This document shows, piece after piece, positions 1 to 11,260 of a stretch of DNA of 64,000 nucleotides (position 1 is the stretch's first letter; the number at the start of each line of letters is the position of its first letter). The notes beneath the pieces are model-generated. The model had not been told where the DNA came from. It saw only the letters and a list, made by a program, of their open reading frames with translations, and did no database searches. The stretch covers positions 15,253,560-15,317,559 of the forward strand of contig CM029134.1 in the NCBI GenBank assembly GCA_016859345.1, written 5' to 3'. Source of the DNA: Istiophorus platypterus. Lineage: Eukaryota > Chordata > Actinopteri > Istiophoriformes > Istiophoridae. Made by a program: the position numbers and the translations under genes.

Positions 1-79
1 AAAAGGAAAACAATGGAGACATGAAAGAGCATTATGTTTATTGGTTTTACAATGGAGAGTAAGGTACATACACACACAC

Positions 80-125
<46 letters not shown>

Positions 126-1814
126 CCACCCACCCACACACTTACACACTTACACACTTGCAGGAGTGGCTTTGAAGAACATGTTACTAAACAGCTCTGC
201 TGGGCGTTAAGAGTCAAATGCAGAACACACTGGAAAAGCTGACAACCAAACCTACAAACAGAGTGCCTGTCAAGCTGTTGCTAAGGAAGTGAAGTAATAT
301 TTTCCTTGGATACCAACCAGCGTGTATGGCTGAAGTGTGAAGTAATAGGAGAATTAATGTTGAGCTTCTGTGTGAAGTAGCCAAACAAGTGTCAACATAC
401 ACACATAAGCCAGGTCTTTAAATATCTGGAGTAACACATAGCCCACTATCTCTGGTAATGATCATAAGTCTAACTCATTATAAAATAATAAGCTTCTGTA
501 TTTTATATTCCATCCGATATATAATGTATATAGTATATTTACTGCCAGACTGTGATGAAAAGCTGTATATTGGGTGGGAGCTAATCATAAACTGGGGCTG
601 CAAAACAGGCTGTAGAAGGTAATTTGGTCATGACTGCAAGAAAAACAAGACTGTAAGCATACAGAATGTGAAATGATGGGTGGTATGTCTACAGCAATAG
701 AACCATATTTTTTTAGAAATGTAACACGTAACAAATTTGATGCAATATGGTAAGGAAGGCATACTAACATTAGCAATCAACTAATGTCAAAATTAATTTT
801 ATGCATTTTCATTTTACAAATCTTATTGTAATATTGTTTAAAATCACTTGCATTTGACCTGTTTGATAGCAGGGATACACTATCCATGAGATATTTTGCA
901 AAAAGTTAAATGCAGTATCTGAAAAAAAACACAACAGCTTCTAATTCTGGTTATAAGAAATATAGTCCTCTCTTCATACAAACAAGGCCAGTTTGTAGTT
1001 TTATACATTTTACTGTGTGGATGAACTATTCAGTATATCCTATAGATGCACTCAATTGTGAATGACTGAACTAATTAACAACTTACAAAAGGTTGTAAAA
1101 AAATTTAACTGGTTGAAGAGCATAGTCAGGATGAGCAATTTTATAGATAAATTCCACTCTTGCCTGTTTTAAGTGTGATCATAACTTCTAAAAGTAAATT
1201 TTTTCTATCAAGTTACTATTCTCTGTCCTGTTCTAATAAATATGTAATATTCATTATCATTTTCCTTGAGTCTAATCTTGTGTATAGGATCTCACTTTAC
1301 CTGCCTTCAGTTACAGATCCTGTGGTACAGAAACAAATTTGTTCCATAAACTCAAGTTCTAGCTGTGAGAATCATCTACTCTGCTTTTTGTACAATTTTG
1401 TGCATCAACACTGATGTTAGTATAAAATTTTCTATACAGATACAGCCCAAGTGAATATTCAGCCCAATGAAATTATGAATGAGCTACATGGTTTTTGACT
1501 TATAACATGACTGCTATACAATTTCTAGCTTAGTACTGCATGTCTTAACAAATTAAGTATCTATAAATGCCTATCTGATTTGTCTCATTATGGAGCCAAA
1601 GTTATCCAAGCATTTATATTCTGTTGAAAATGAAAGCAGGTAAGTAAATATAAAGAAATAATGCAGTAAATCCCATCAAGTCATCGAAACATCTGGCCTC
1701 ATTAACAGTAAGTGACTGTTTCTCTACAGTAATTAAAAAAAAAAAAATTTCTTGCTGACACTGCAGTGGGTCCTACTCCAAAATACAGCATATCCATTCT
1801 GACACGTGTTGTAC
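1..1814 (-). other. fbxw11 intron (partial, left edge)
   Basis: AT-rich intron sequence after exon 8. It holds the CA microsatellite at 71-123 but no exon homologous to the remaining WD40 repeats. Confidence 0.75.
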
Positions 1815-4800
1815 CTGACGGTTGAGTCAGAAGATCCCGTGACAATGACCCTCTCATCATACTGCAGACACAATACTGAGCCTGTGTGACCAGTCAGTAT
1901 CTTCAGACACTCCAGAGACTGCTTATCCCAGATCTATTAGGAGAAATGATAGGAGCATAAGGAGGAGAGAGAAGGAAGATGAATGAAGCAGAAGGAGAGG
2001 GAGATATTTACAGGGGAGGACACAAAAAAAGGAAAAATAAGTGGTTCTAAAAAGGCTGCAGATTTGGGTCATTCTAGGAACAGCCTATTCCTACAGCAGT
2101 GTTCATGCACTGTTCACGCCCCATTTCTCCTCTGCAGGGCTGAGCTCTGCCTTTTCCGAAAGAGAGTCATTCAGCTCTTCCCTTGGTGTGCATTAGCCTC
2201 CTCCAGAACAATAAGACAAATCCGCTCTTCTCCTCCCTTTATCCTCCCCTCCTCTTCATCATCTTCTCTTCACCCAGACCAGACAGATAAGTGGAACACA
2301 CAACAGGTCTGAAGCTGAGCCCTTTTATCCTATAATTTACCTGTGTTATGTCTCAGTGTCTGCTGGTTTAGCTCAGCGCCACAGACAACAAGATGATAAG
2401 CCAAACTGAGCCAGAAGTAAAAATTCAATTCATAAATGCAGGCTGGAAGAAAAACACAGGTTGGGAGAAAACAACCACACACACAGCATACATGTGTTTC
2501 TCATAGCCAACGCTTTTGGCTCTCTCCACTACTGGTGCTTAAATGCACAAATGGGATCAATGTTAATTACTTCTACAAGTCAGTTTGGGCCAGTAGAGCA
2601 GAATGATAACATGCTCACATGTTTTCACTGCCCCAGCAGCAGGAAACAACAAGTTGTGAAAAAACAAGGAAAAAAAAGACTTCACTTTGATTTTGCCTCT
2701 AATTTTTTGCAAAACTGAAATGTCACTTGGACTCTAATGCTGATCAAAGCAATCAGCTCTGAGAGACAGAGACTGAGTCAGTATAAATTGATCAACTTAG
2801 TTGTGGGCTAATTCTTGGCATTTTGTAAAATGGTTGCAGTTACTAAATCTACTGTTCCTGATGAGAGTTTCACAACCTGCTGCTTTGCTGATGTACAGAA
2901 CAGGTGTCAGCTGTCAATGCACTGCTCCTTCTCTTAGACTCTACTTGAATACTGATGGCAGGAGTAACTTTATAACATAACATAATAAAACAACCAGTCT
3001 TTATTAAATTTAAAGTCAAACTATCTGTTAATACATACGCTCTACACAACTCTGAGATAACTTTAAATCTGAAAGCTTAGAAAAAGGGCCAGTGGGTGAA
3101 AGCGTGCAGTGGCAAAGATGACAAAGTGGACCACATCATTGTTGTACAGAACTCAGGCTGTTCTAGTTGTATTAACACTGAAATACACATACCTTGATAG
3201 AATTGTCCCTAAGGCCACTGATGATCTTGTCATCATCATACTGGAGACAGTAAACCCCTTTGCTATTTTCTGAGCGACACTGAATCCTTTGCAAGTTGTG
3301 TCTGCCACATCGCCAATTAGCCTCAATAGTCTGGAGGAAGGAGAGAGAAACAATGAAAAAGACAAATGCAAAAAGGGGACATCCAAAGACAAGACAGAAG
3401 CACTGTAATTTAAACAGACATGTGATGGAGGCAAATATTATGTAAATTATTGTTATTAGAGGGGACAGAAGATGCAACGGAAGTGTGAATAAACCTGCTA
3501 CATATTAAAACACTATTAGATTAATCAATTTCCCTCTTGTTATCTAATAATGCAGCCCAGTTAGCATTTCTCTCCTTTTCAAGGGCAATACAGAAGCTAA
3601 GTGAAGGTCACTGATGCATATACTGTATTAAGTGTGTTATGTCAATCTCAAATAATGAGCCACTTTATTCAGTTTTTGATATAAAATACTTCAATACAGT
3701 CTCACAAGACAAAAATGTGGCATTTTCACCTTGGAAGGAAAATTATATCTGGTGTGATGATGAAAGCTGTGCAAAATTACCACAAACAGGTGTTCAGTTA
3801 ATAATGAAATCCATTTAGCTGTTTTGGTGCTCTTACCTCTATGTCTTGGATGATCTTGGGATAAAGGGAGTGATAGTAGGAGTTGGGTGGGACTTCTGAT
3901 GTGCGGTTCTTGAACAGGTATTTCTCCCTGGGGGAAGAAAAATAGAGTGTTGGCTGCTTTGTGTTCATTTACATTTTTTTTCACCTGAAATAGACACTCA
4001 AGACCAAGAAAATCTTCTCTTACTTCCTCAGCTTTTATCATACTTAAACCGGTACTCTGGAAAAAATAGTTTACCTCTACTCTTACCTAGCATCCATTAA
4101 TGTCTGCCAGTGTAAACCAGTTTTTATCTTTCTGTAATAAATGTAGTAAGATAACCACCCCTCTATGTAAGTTTGTAAAGTCTCACCACTGGTGTCTCTC
4201 AGACAGGCCTTTCCAGAGCGGGTCAGTACGAACCATGCGTTCGATGAGCTTCTTCCACAGCATACCCTCAGAAATGACCCTCTGCCACTCCTTACACACC
4301 AGCTCTGCCGAGCAAAGCGAGCGTGCATCCAGGAAAGACAGGATGTTCTCCGCTATGTGATCCAGGCCTTGAGCTAGAGAGAGGGAGAAGAGGAGCCGAG
4401 CTAATGTTTGCTGCAAAATTAAGAGGATTTCCTCTGGTCTGTTTCTCTTTGTCTAGGGCTCTTTATTTTTGTTTTTTTTATTTTTCAAAAATAATCTGTG
4501 CATTCATTCACATTCATTTCTAATATAAAAATCCCCAAAGAATCTGAGAAAGAAAATCAATAAAACAAAAAACCTAGGTGAAAATTTCAGGAAAACCATT
4601 TGTAGTGTAAACTCTCAGCAACTTTATTTTTTGGTTCCTGTTCTCTTCATTAGATGAGGTCCTCATTTGCTCTAAGCAATAATAATCGGCTTAATCGCCT
4701 CTTGGTGTGTAGACATAAAATCTGGAAGATAATCACTTAAAAATAATCTTCTCTTTATAAAAATCATTGTATTAAGGGAAATCTGTGAAAAATATGAAAA

Positions 4801-7800
4801 TGATGAATCTTATATGTGTCTAACTGTGTATAGTCAGACAGTAGTAAGATGGAGCTCATACTGGTGTTGATTGTACTATGACTGCATTTACATCTGTATT
4901 AGTACCTGGCAGTGCAGTGATGAAGTCCCTCTGCAGCATGGGTTTGAGGTAGGAGTTGATGTGGCCATGTTGGTAGTGGCACATACGGGAGATCAGGCGC
5001 TCGACAAACTCCACTTGGTCGGCCTCTGACCACTGGTCAAACAGGGCGATGCAGTGTTCCTTCTCCTTCTCATAGTTTCCCTCTGATGGACGCTTACGGG
5101 ACCCCACAACAGGACCATTACTAAGCTGTAAAGATTAGGTGCACATGCAGATTTATTACTTTTTTTTTTACTATTTTGAGAGATTAATATGTAGCAGTCA
5201 GTCAAGTGGGGGCAACTCTTCTAGTCTCAGGGTATTACATAGAAACTCACTTCAGCTGTACATCAAATTTCCTTGCCCAATATGTTATTTCTGGGTACAG
5301 AGAAAATGTTGGATGGTGGCATCCTCTGTTAAGTGTCTGAATATTTTTGAAAGCTTCTGAGTCAATGTATAGTTTCTCCATTCTCTAGTTTCTTCCAGAA
5401 AAAAATGGTAAAGCTTAGATTACAAATGACTTTTGAAAACTACATTTAAATTCATATCTAGTTAACACGCTGGCACTAAGAAAACAACACATGAAGTAAC
5501 TTCAAATGATTCTTTTATTTAAATGAAGGTGTCAGATTAAAATGGGGACTGAAAAGGTGTGGTGTTGTACTAAGCATTATGAAAGTCTATGTACAGGCCC
5601 AAGAGAAATTGGTCACTGTTTTGAAATGAATGAAGTTAAAAGTCAATTTTCATTGCTAAGGGTTATAGCTCCTTAAAACTCTAGATCCACAGTGTTGAGG
5701 GTGTATGTGTAGGAATAGCAGAAAAAATACTTTGAAATAAAAGGTTCATGTCAGCAGCATTTTTCAGCATCAGTGTGGGGTTTTTACTTGAATGGAGGCA
5801 TGAAGGGAGCAGGATATCCATTAAAAAAAATTTCTGGTGTGACCGTATGTTGTGAATCCAAAATAATCATATTTAATATTATAAAAATGTAACTTTCAGG
5901 AATTTTCAATAATTCTGAAGCATATGAACATTTTTTATTCCATAACAACCTTTATGCGAAGTTTCCCCTGCTTGGGAGATTTAGAAAAAAGTAAACAGTT
6001 GATACATTATGGTATTATCCCGCGCAACTTACACAGTACATATTTGAAATTCTGTAAAAATAAGTAAACTGAGCTGCAGAACTCAATTCTTCCTCAAGCT
6101 GTGGTCATGGACGCACAAAAGTTCACCCACACCCACAGGGGAAAAAAAAAAAAACAAAAAAAAAACAACAGGTGCACACACACCTTGAGAACTGTGTTCT
6201 TCTTTGGCGACAGATCATCCACTAGGTTCTGTGACTCCATCCCTGACGTGTTCTGCAGAATAAGAACAAAACAAAGAAATTGTGCAGGTTAGTGTTTTAG
6301 TCTCTTTCTGTTAAAGGCACTGTGAGAGCCAAGGTAGCGGTGTGGATAGCGCTGGACACAAGAGTGCCACAAACACAGCCAAGGAGGGGTAACCATTATG
6401 ACTTCTGAGGCGTGCACGCACAAACATCCGTGCATACACACACACATATAATGGGTGAAAAAAAACTGAGCACTGCAGCAAAAGGAATCTATCTGCTTGC
6501 TTGTCTGATGTAGGCTAAGTAGTCTGGACAGGAAATTAAACTGCAGCATCTTGGGTATGTCACAGGCAGAAGCTCAGGCACTACTGTAATGAAACTCAAG
6601 TCAGATAGTGGTCTTAGAGCATATACAGGGGACTGAAAAAAGTGGGAGGTAATCTGATCCAATCCATTTCTAGCATGGCTTACGTCTTACAGAAATTTCA
6701 GACCTTTACAAGTGCACTGCAAGGCAAGCTAGAGAAACTTGAATCATTCTAATTACAGAGTTATGAAACAAATCACATATTGACAGTGACAGAATAAGGG
6801 GTTACCATTTTTGCAATTCTGAATAAATGATTTACACCATCGTCATCTGCCAAATATATATGACTGATTAGGTAAAGAGCAGGTTCTTTATAGCATATGT
6901 ACTTCTTTGGAAGTCATAATCAATGAGGCACCAATATTGTTTTGTTACATTCATCAACATACACCACCAACATGGAGATCTGCTGTCTTCTTTAGGATTA
7001 TAGCTCAGTTATACACTGGACTATTGATGTTAGGAAGCCATCTTAAACCAATATTTTAGAAAGTTAACAATTTCATCAAACAAGAATGTCCTTGAACTAT
7101 GAAGGCTCTTTAAAGCATACACTGCAAACTCTCCGGAAATGAGCAGCACCAGCACTACCTTGTCAGGGTATAACTACAATTGAAACACACCAAAAAGGGA
7201 CTAATGTGTCATTATTACTTGCAGGATCACTCCTAAATGTTAATTTTTTTCTGACAATTTAAATTCTCTGTTCCCAGATATGTTCACAAAAAATCGAGAT
7301 GGTCAATGCTATTGCATATCTGAGCCAAGGTCATGGTCTTTTAAAATGGCTATGTTGCTGAAAAAGTCAGAATAAAGGCCAGACTGTCTAAATATTGTAA
7401 TAGCCCATCTGTTAGTGTTTCTCGAGAGGCTCAGGAATCGCCACTGGTGGTCTCTACCTGAGGCCTATTTCAAAAACAGGATTGCCAAGTTATCTAGATA
7501 TTGTTTTCTAAGTAAAACCAATAGCCCCATCAAATTTGGAGCATGAGGTAACAGCTGTTCCAAGTTTTGCTCAATGCAGTTATCCATCTAACTTGGTGCT
7601 GCAGCTACATGTGGAGAGCAAAACCATGGAGAACATATCAGTGGTTGCCGCTAAAAAGAACCATACAAACAACAAAAAAGGTCAGGTACCAAGACCAAAG
7701 CAGACAGGACAAAGAAGCCAAAATGGGCTTGCTGGTGTTGATGGTCATGCAGAGTAGTAGAAGAGAGGGAAGGAGAGGGAAGGAGAAATAAAAACAGATA

Positions 7801-10800
7801 GACCAGGTTTGGCCAGACAGGCAGGCAGGCAGGCAAGCAAGCAGGCATGTAGCCTCTCAGAGCTTGAAGGAACCCCCCCCACACCTCAGCTCTCACACCT
7901 CCAGGCAGAAGGGGAGAAAATGTTGCTCCTCAATGCTGGGTTATTCTCTGGTACCCCCTTGCATCCTTCCTCACACCAAATACTGAGGAAGTAGTTTACT
8001 ATTCAAACTAATCTGATTGTAAACATATCCAATTTTCAGTACAGGGCACAATCATTGTTTGACTTTCTAAGTGTTATAGGGCCTGATTTAGATGCAAGAA
8101 CTGTGATTTGACATGATTAAACAGAAACCAATGACAGTTTGGACAGCTAAAATTCAGTTGCAAGTAGAGAGTTTTCAGATGCACCAGAGAAGAACCTGAG
8201 AGCAGAGTGCTTCCTACAGGGAGGAAAGGACAACAGAAGGTGAGGAGGTAGGAGGGTGAGAGGGGGTGAGTGGGTGCTGTCTGCACTGAGGTGGTATGAG
8301 GAGTCGTGTGGAGTGGGCGAAGAAAAGTGAATGATGAGGAGATGGCGAGGGAGGAAGGGAAGGGAGAAGAGGAGCAGCAGAATTAAGAGGAGAGAGGCAG
8401 AACCTGGTTGTGAGCCCGGGTGGAGGGGATGCTCTGCAGGCACCTGAGTGCACACAAACTCTCAGCCACCGAGGAGCAGCCCAGCCAGAGAGAGCGAGGC
8501 ACAGAGCACTGTGTGAAAGAGAGAAAGGAAGGGAGGAAGGGAGGAGGAGAACCAAGTGGACAGGGTGAGGGAGGAGGAGACAGGGAAGAGCAAGAGACCA
8601 TAGATGGGAAGTAAAGGAAAAGAGAAGGGGGTTGATGAGGGGTGTTGGGAGGAGGAAACCAAAGGTGATGAGTGTCCGATGGATCAATGAATGGACAGAT
8701 GGATGGAAGTGGTGAGGAGTTGGTGAGGAATAGGACAGGTGGAGTGTGGAAAAGTGTAGGAATACAAAAATAATGCATAAATAAACAAATAAGGTTTGGT
8801 TTGAAATCAAGAGAGGGTTGAGTGTGTAATCATCAAAGGTGAGGAGAGAAGAAGAGGGAAGGAGGTGGGGGATAGTGAGGGGAAAAACCAGTATTAGAGC
8901 TACACACACATTGGCACAGTGAGCGCAGGAACACACACTCCTTCACACACAAGATAGAGACTGATAAACATACACACAAAAGCAATATTAGACATGAACT
9001 GGGTGGGGATAGGTAGAGGAGAAGGAGGGGCAATGGGATTAATTGTCAATTATTGTCACTCTTGTTTTGACAGAAAGCCCCCCCACTCCACTGTTCTACC
9101 ATCCCCACTCTCATGAGTGGTTAGTGAATAACACTGGTACAAAACAAAAATTAAAAAAAACAAACAAAACAAAAAAAAAGAACAAAGAAAAATTTTCAAA
9201 ATTAAATTCACAGACACAACTCAGACAAAATTTAAATTTTCTGTAGGCCTGTAAGATTCAAGTCCCTAAACCCTACATGTGTGAATGAATAGATGAGGTG
9301 CAGAAATTCATAGGCTACATACAGCAGGTGCTCTCTTCAAACTGTATGAACAATTACAAGCTTTTTCCACATTGATTTCTGTTATTCTTTGGCCATTTAA
9401 GCTTTTTTTTGTTTTTATTCATTTCAGCTTTAAGAGCAAAATGAAGCTCAACCAATTTAAGATTTCCTAACTTGGAAACGCCTGCATCTATTACATTTTA
9501 TTCATTGTTTCTGTCCTCAGATAATGATTTTAAGCACTGTTTAAATCTGATGAACTTTGAAACATCTCAGTAAGGTCTTGTAAGACTTTAATCTATTGGC
9601 TGTCTCCATCAGTAATTTGTCTCTCTACTTAAATTTCATCTCTCTCCACGATGGTTATTCATGCACTATAAACATTTGTAGTTCTTGCGGATTGGACCTT
9701 TAGCAAAAAATGGGCACGAATCGCTCACTCAGACATGTTGTTGTCCCACACAGAATACATCCGGTCCATATAATCTAATACACAGTCCAGGATATTACTA
9801 TCTAAGCATATCTTGCTATCTTAGGTCTGCGCAATACCACTGATTACACCATAATTGATTATTTTTTTCTTAGAAACTGAAAGCTCAGGGGTATGTCAGC
9901 TATGGAGCATGAATACCTGCCAAACTGTAACTCTAACGACGTGTAAGTTAATTGACACAAAAAAAACAAAAACATTTGTGCCTAATCTCAATTAGCGTCC
10001 TCTTTAGAACCACTTTGACCCCTGTAATGTTAATGCTATCTGGTAGAAAGCTAACGTTACCCTAGCTAACTAGCTTATCGAGATAGTTAATCATCTCACA
10101 GGACAGCTATGTTTTTATTTGACCAAATCTGACTGTATATAAGAAAAACGATGTTATATTGGCGTTGACTCAACGTTTCTCGTTACTCCAATAGCTCCTA
10201 CCGTCTTAACCAACCTTTTGTTTTGGTATGGAAATGGCTGTCAAGTATACCTAGCATTTTTAGCAAGCTAGCCATTAAGCTAATTGCTACCTCGCTTGTG
10301 TGAATGAAAGCAATACACTTCCTTCTACGCACTTAAAAAATATAAACATACAAGGGGCGCATTGCTACGATTTTAGCCACATTCCGTTGTACTCTGAAAA
10401 TGGCCCGACCGTTCGACACATCTATTACCGAGTACACTGCCTTAACATGATATAGATAATATAACATAGCCATAAATTTACGTGATTCGTCGACTTGTAG
10501 CCAGAGTTAGCTGGATGGCTAAGTATCGGACTGGGCCCAGTTAAAGTGGCGCAGCGTCACCGCAGTGAACGCTACCCCGAGCACCCTCGGCTGTCTCGGG
10601 CCGACGGCCGCACATCGACGTTTTAATGTCTTCGCCGGTCACAGGCTCCGTGAAAAGGACGCGTTTTACATTTGTCGGGCGTTAATGCCTACGTCTCGTT
10701 TATCAACGCGACCATGCAGGGCATTCTTAGCGATATGTATCGATGATTTCAGGCCCTCCCTCTGATTTCTGGTTCCCCCCCCTCCTTTCTCCTCCACCTC

Positions 10801-10987
10801 TCCCGACCAGCCGCCTCAGCCTGTTCCTGCCGTCGCATCGAGCCTCGGCGCTCCCCCCCCCCTCCTCTCCATTACACCCTCCGCCTCCCCAATATAAGAC
10901 CGATACCGAAACCTCGGGGCGCCTCGGGGACACCGAAACGATCCCTACCATCAGTTCCAACGTTTTGTCCTCCATCTCCGGCTCCAT
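1..10987 (-). CDS. fbxw11: fbxw11 (beta-TrCP2), F-box/WD40 substrate receptor of SCF ubiquitin ligase; 5' part, runs off the left edge
   Basis: Spliced gene on the minus strand. Visible coding exons are 10949-10987, 8404-8508 (cassette), 6184-6252 (cassette), 4906-5125, 4187-4373, 3837-3927, 3193-3330 and 1815-1933; the rest of the WD40 propeller lies left of position 1. In order they encode a short acidic N-terminus, the beta-TrCP D (dimerisation) domain (exon with [20 protein letters not shown]), the F-box ([19 protein letters not shown], which binds Skp1), a linker ([16 protein letters not shown]) and the first WD40 repeats ([18 protein letters not shown]). Phases match at every junction. 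Known role of the family: the WD40 face binds DSGxxS phosphodegrons such as beta-catenin and IkB, and the F-box links to Skp1-Cul1. F-box residues (WQRVISEG) and the NTS-type alternative exon match FBXW11 rather than BTRC. Which teleost copy (a or b) cannot be told. Confidence 0.96.
71..123. repeat. (CA)n microsatellite
   Basis: About 26 CA units with one CG interruption near position 83, followed by a short C-rich tail. Confidence 0.97.
1815..1933 (-). CDS. fbxw11: fbxw11 exon 8: WD40 repeats 1-2
   Basis: Acceptor TCCTAATAG, donor CAG/GTACAA, ends phase 2. Encodes [20 protein letters not shown] then [20 protein letters not shown]. The GH and WD dipeptides of the WD40 fold are visible. The following exon (VWDVNTGE in human) is not found in 1-1814 and must lie outside the window. 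Confidence 0.95.
1934..3192 (-). other. fbxw11 intron between exons 7 and 8
   Basis: Starts GTATGT and ends TAATAG on the minus strand. No further coding homology is seen. Small open frames on the plus strand here show no recognisable domain. Confidence 0.85.
3193..3330 (-). CDS. fbxw11: fbxw11 exon 7: start of the WD40 propeller
   Basis: 46 codons, phase 0 to phase 0 (acceptor TTCCTCCAG, donor AAG/GTATGT). Encodes [20 protein letters not shown] then [20 protein letters not shown] and RDNSIK, the first blade of the beta-propeller; only a few residues differ from human. Confidence 0.96.
3837..3927 (-). CDS. fbxw11: fbxw11 exon 6: F-box to WD40 linker
   Basis: Acceptor TTCCCCCAG, donor GAG/GTAAGA. 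Encodes (W)[20 protein letters not shown] then [10 protein letters not shown]. Human FBXW11 has [30 protein letters not shown], so the central TSEV segment is divergent while the flanks are fixed. Confidence 0.94.
4187..4373 (-). CDS. fbxw11: fbxw11 exon 5: F-box
   Basis: Starts phase 1 after acceptor CTCTCTAG and ends phase 2 at donor GTG/GTGAGA. Encodes [20 protein letters not shown], then [20 protein letters not shown] and [20 protein letters not shown], ending HQW. This is the Skp1-binding F-box and start of the linker. Human has RRGW where this protein has RHQW. Confidence 0.96.
4906..5125 (-). CDS. fbxw11: fbxw11 exon 4: D (dimerisation) domain
   Basis: Begins [20 protein letters not shown] and ends ITALP plus one base (donor CAG/GTACTA; acceptor CTTTACAG). 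It contains the helical D domain with [20 protein letters not shown] and [20 protein letters not shown], nearly identical to human. This domain mediates homo- and heterodimerisation of beta-TrCP proteins. Confidence 0.96.
6184..6252 (-). CDS. fbxw11: fbxw11 alternative cassette exon 3 (NTS...SPKKNT-type)
   Basis: 23 codons, phase 0 at both ends: [20 protein letters not shown] followed by VLK. It matches the alternative human FBXW11 exon NTSVMEDQNEDESPKKNTLWQ, which replaces the CSVPRS exon in one isoform. Acceptor ATTCTGCAG, donor AAG/GTGTGT. Because exons 2 and 3 are both multiples of three, skipping, inclusion of either, or inclusion of both all keep the D-domain in frame. Confidence 0.9.
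7814..7848. repeat. (GGCA)n short tandem repeat
   Basis: Imperfect GGCA/AGCA tetranucleotide units in the intron downstream of cassette exon 2. Confidence 0.85.
8200..8900. repeat. Long purine/pyrimidine-asymmetric tract around cassette exon 2
   Basis: The plus strand is strongly GA-rich (runs such as gaaggaagggaggaaggg), so the fbxw11 pre-mRNA is CU-rich for about 700 bases on both sides of cassette exon 2. Such tracts can bind polypyrimidine-tract proteins or form triplex DNA; either effect here is inference. Confidence 0.8.
8404..8508 (-). CDS. fbxw11: fbxw11 alternative cassette exon 2 ([15 protein letters not shown])
   Basis: 35 codons, phase 0 at both ends, beginning [20 protein letters not shown]. 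This matches the human FBXW11 isoform that carries [20 protein letters not shown] between the ELM and SNG segments. The acceptor TTTCACACAG is preceded by a very long CT-rich tract. The donor needed to keep phase is CAG/GTTCTG, which is weak. If the intron were retained the frame would stop within seven codons. The last residues (STRAHNQ) differ from the human exon end, so the precise 3' border is the least certain part. Confidence 0.85.
8509..10948 (-). other. fbxw11 intron 1
   Basis: First intron, donor GTAGGG. The part next to exon 1 lies in the CpG island; the region 10030-10290 is dense in GCTA/TTAGC motifs. There is no other exon evidence. Confidence 0.8.
10030..10290. repeat. GCTA/TTAGC motif cluster at the fbxw11 promoter
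   Basis: Repeated short palindromic motifs such as agctaacgttaccc, ctagctaactagctt and tagcaagctagccattaagc, just inside the first intron of fbxw11. A similar cluster occurs inside etf1 at 19640-19970. Confidence 0.75.
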
Positions 10988-11260
10988 GTTGACGATCCCC
11001 CCCGAAACTCGCTCTGAAAATGGAAACCCAGCCCTGCGTCGGCGGCCCGCAAATGCAGAGACGTCATTCACTCGGCTCAGCCACACAGCTCCGGCACAGC
11101 AGTGTCAAAGGGTGGGTGGGGGATGGGAACGCCCATGCAACGGGAAGAGGGGCCCGGTTGGACGCATTTCGTCAAAAGGGGAGGAGGTTTCACCGCTTTG
11201 CTTTTTATTGATTGGCTTACCGTGCTACCAAGGCTTCCCCCGGCGACTCCCCCAAACAAA
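10380..11260 (-). promoter_or_regulatory. fbxw11 CpG-island promoter
   Basis: GC- and CpG-rich block around the fbxw11 start codon in an otherwise AT-rich region. On the minus strand upstream of the ATG there are a CCAAT box (complement 11211-11215, context AAGCCAATCA) and a CRE-like TGACGTC (complement 11060-11066). No TATA box is obvious. Transcription start is probably between the ATG and the CCAAT box. Confidence 0.7.
10949..10987 (-). CDS. fbxw11: fbxw11 coding exon 1 (start codon)
   Basis: Encodes [13 protein letters not shown], which aligns with the human FBXW11 start MEPDSVIEDKTIELM. The ATG (complement 10985-10987) sits in a good context (CAACATGG). The exon ends phase 0 at CTGATG before donor GTAGGG. 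The frame stays open upstream of this ATG to about 11086, but the only extra start-like codon I see there is GTG, so this ATG is preferred. Confidence 0.93.

Larger units (their letters stand above)
5126..8403 (-). other. fbxw11 introns flanking cassette exon 3
   Basis: Two introns (5126-6183 and 6253-8403). They contain an A-rich tract at 6139-6168 and a GGCA tetranucleotide run at 7814-7848, and no additional exon I can support. Confidence 0.8.

Noticed and set aside
8214..8936. 240-codon minus-strand frame rich in Ser, Pro and Leu
   Set aside because: Produced by the CU-rich low-complexity tract; only the fbxw11 cassette exon inside it (in another frame) is supported.
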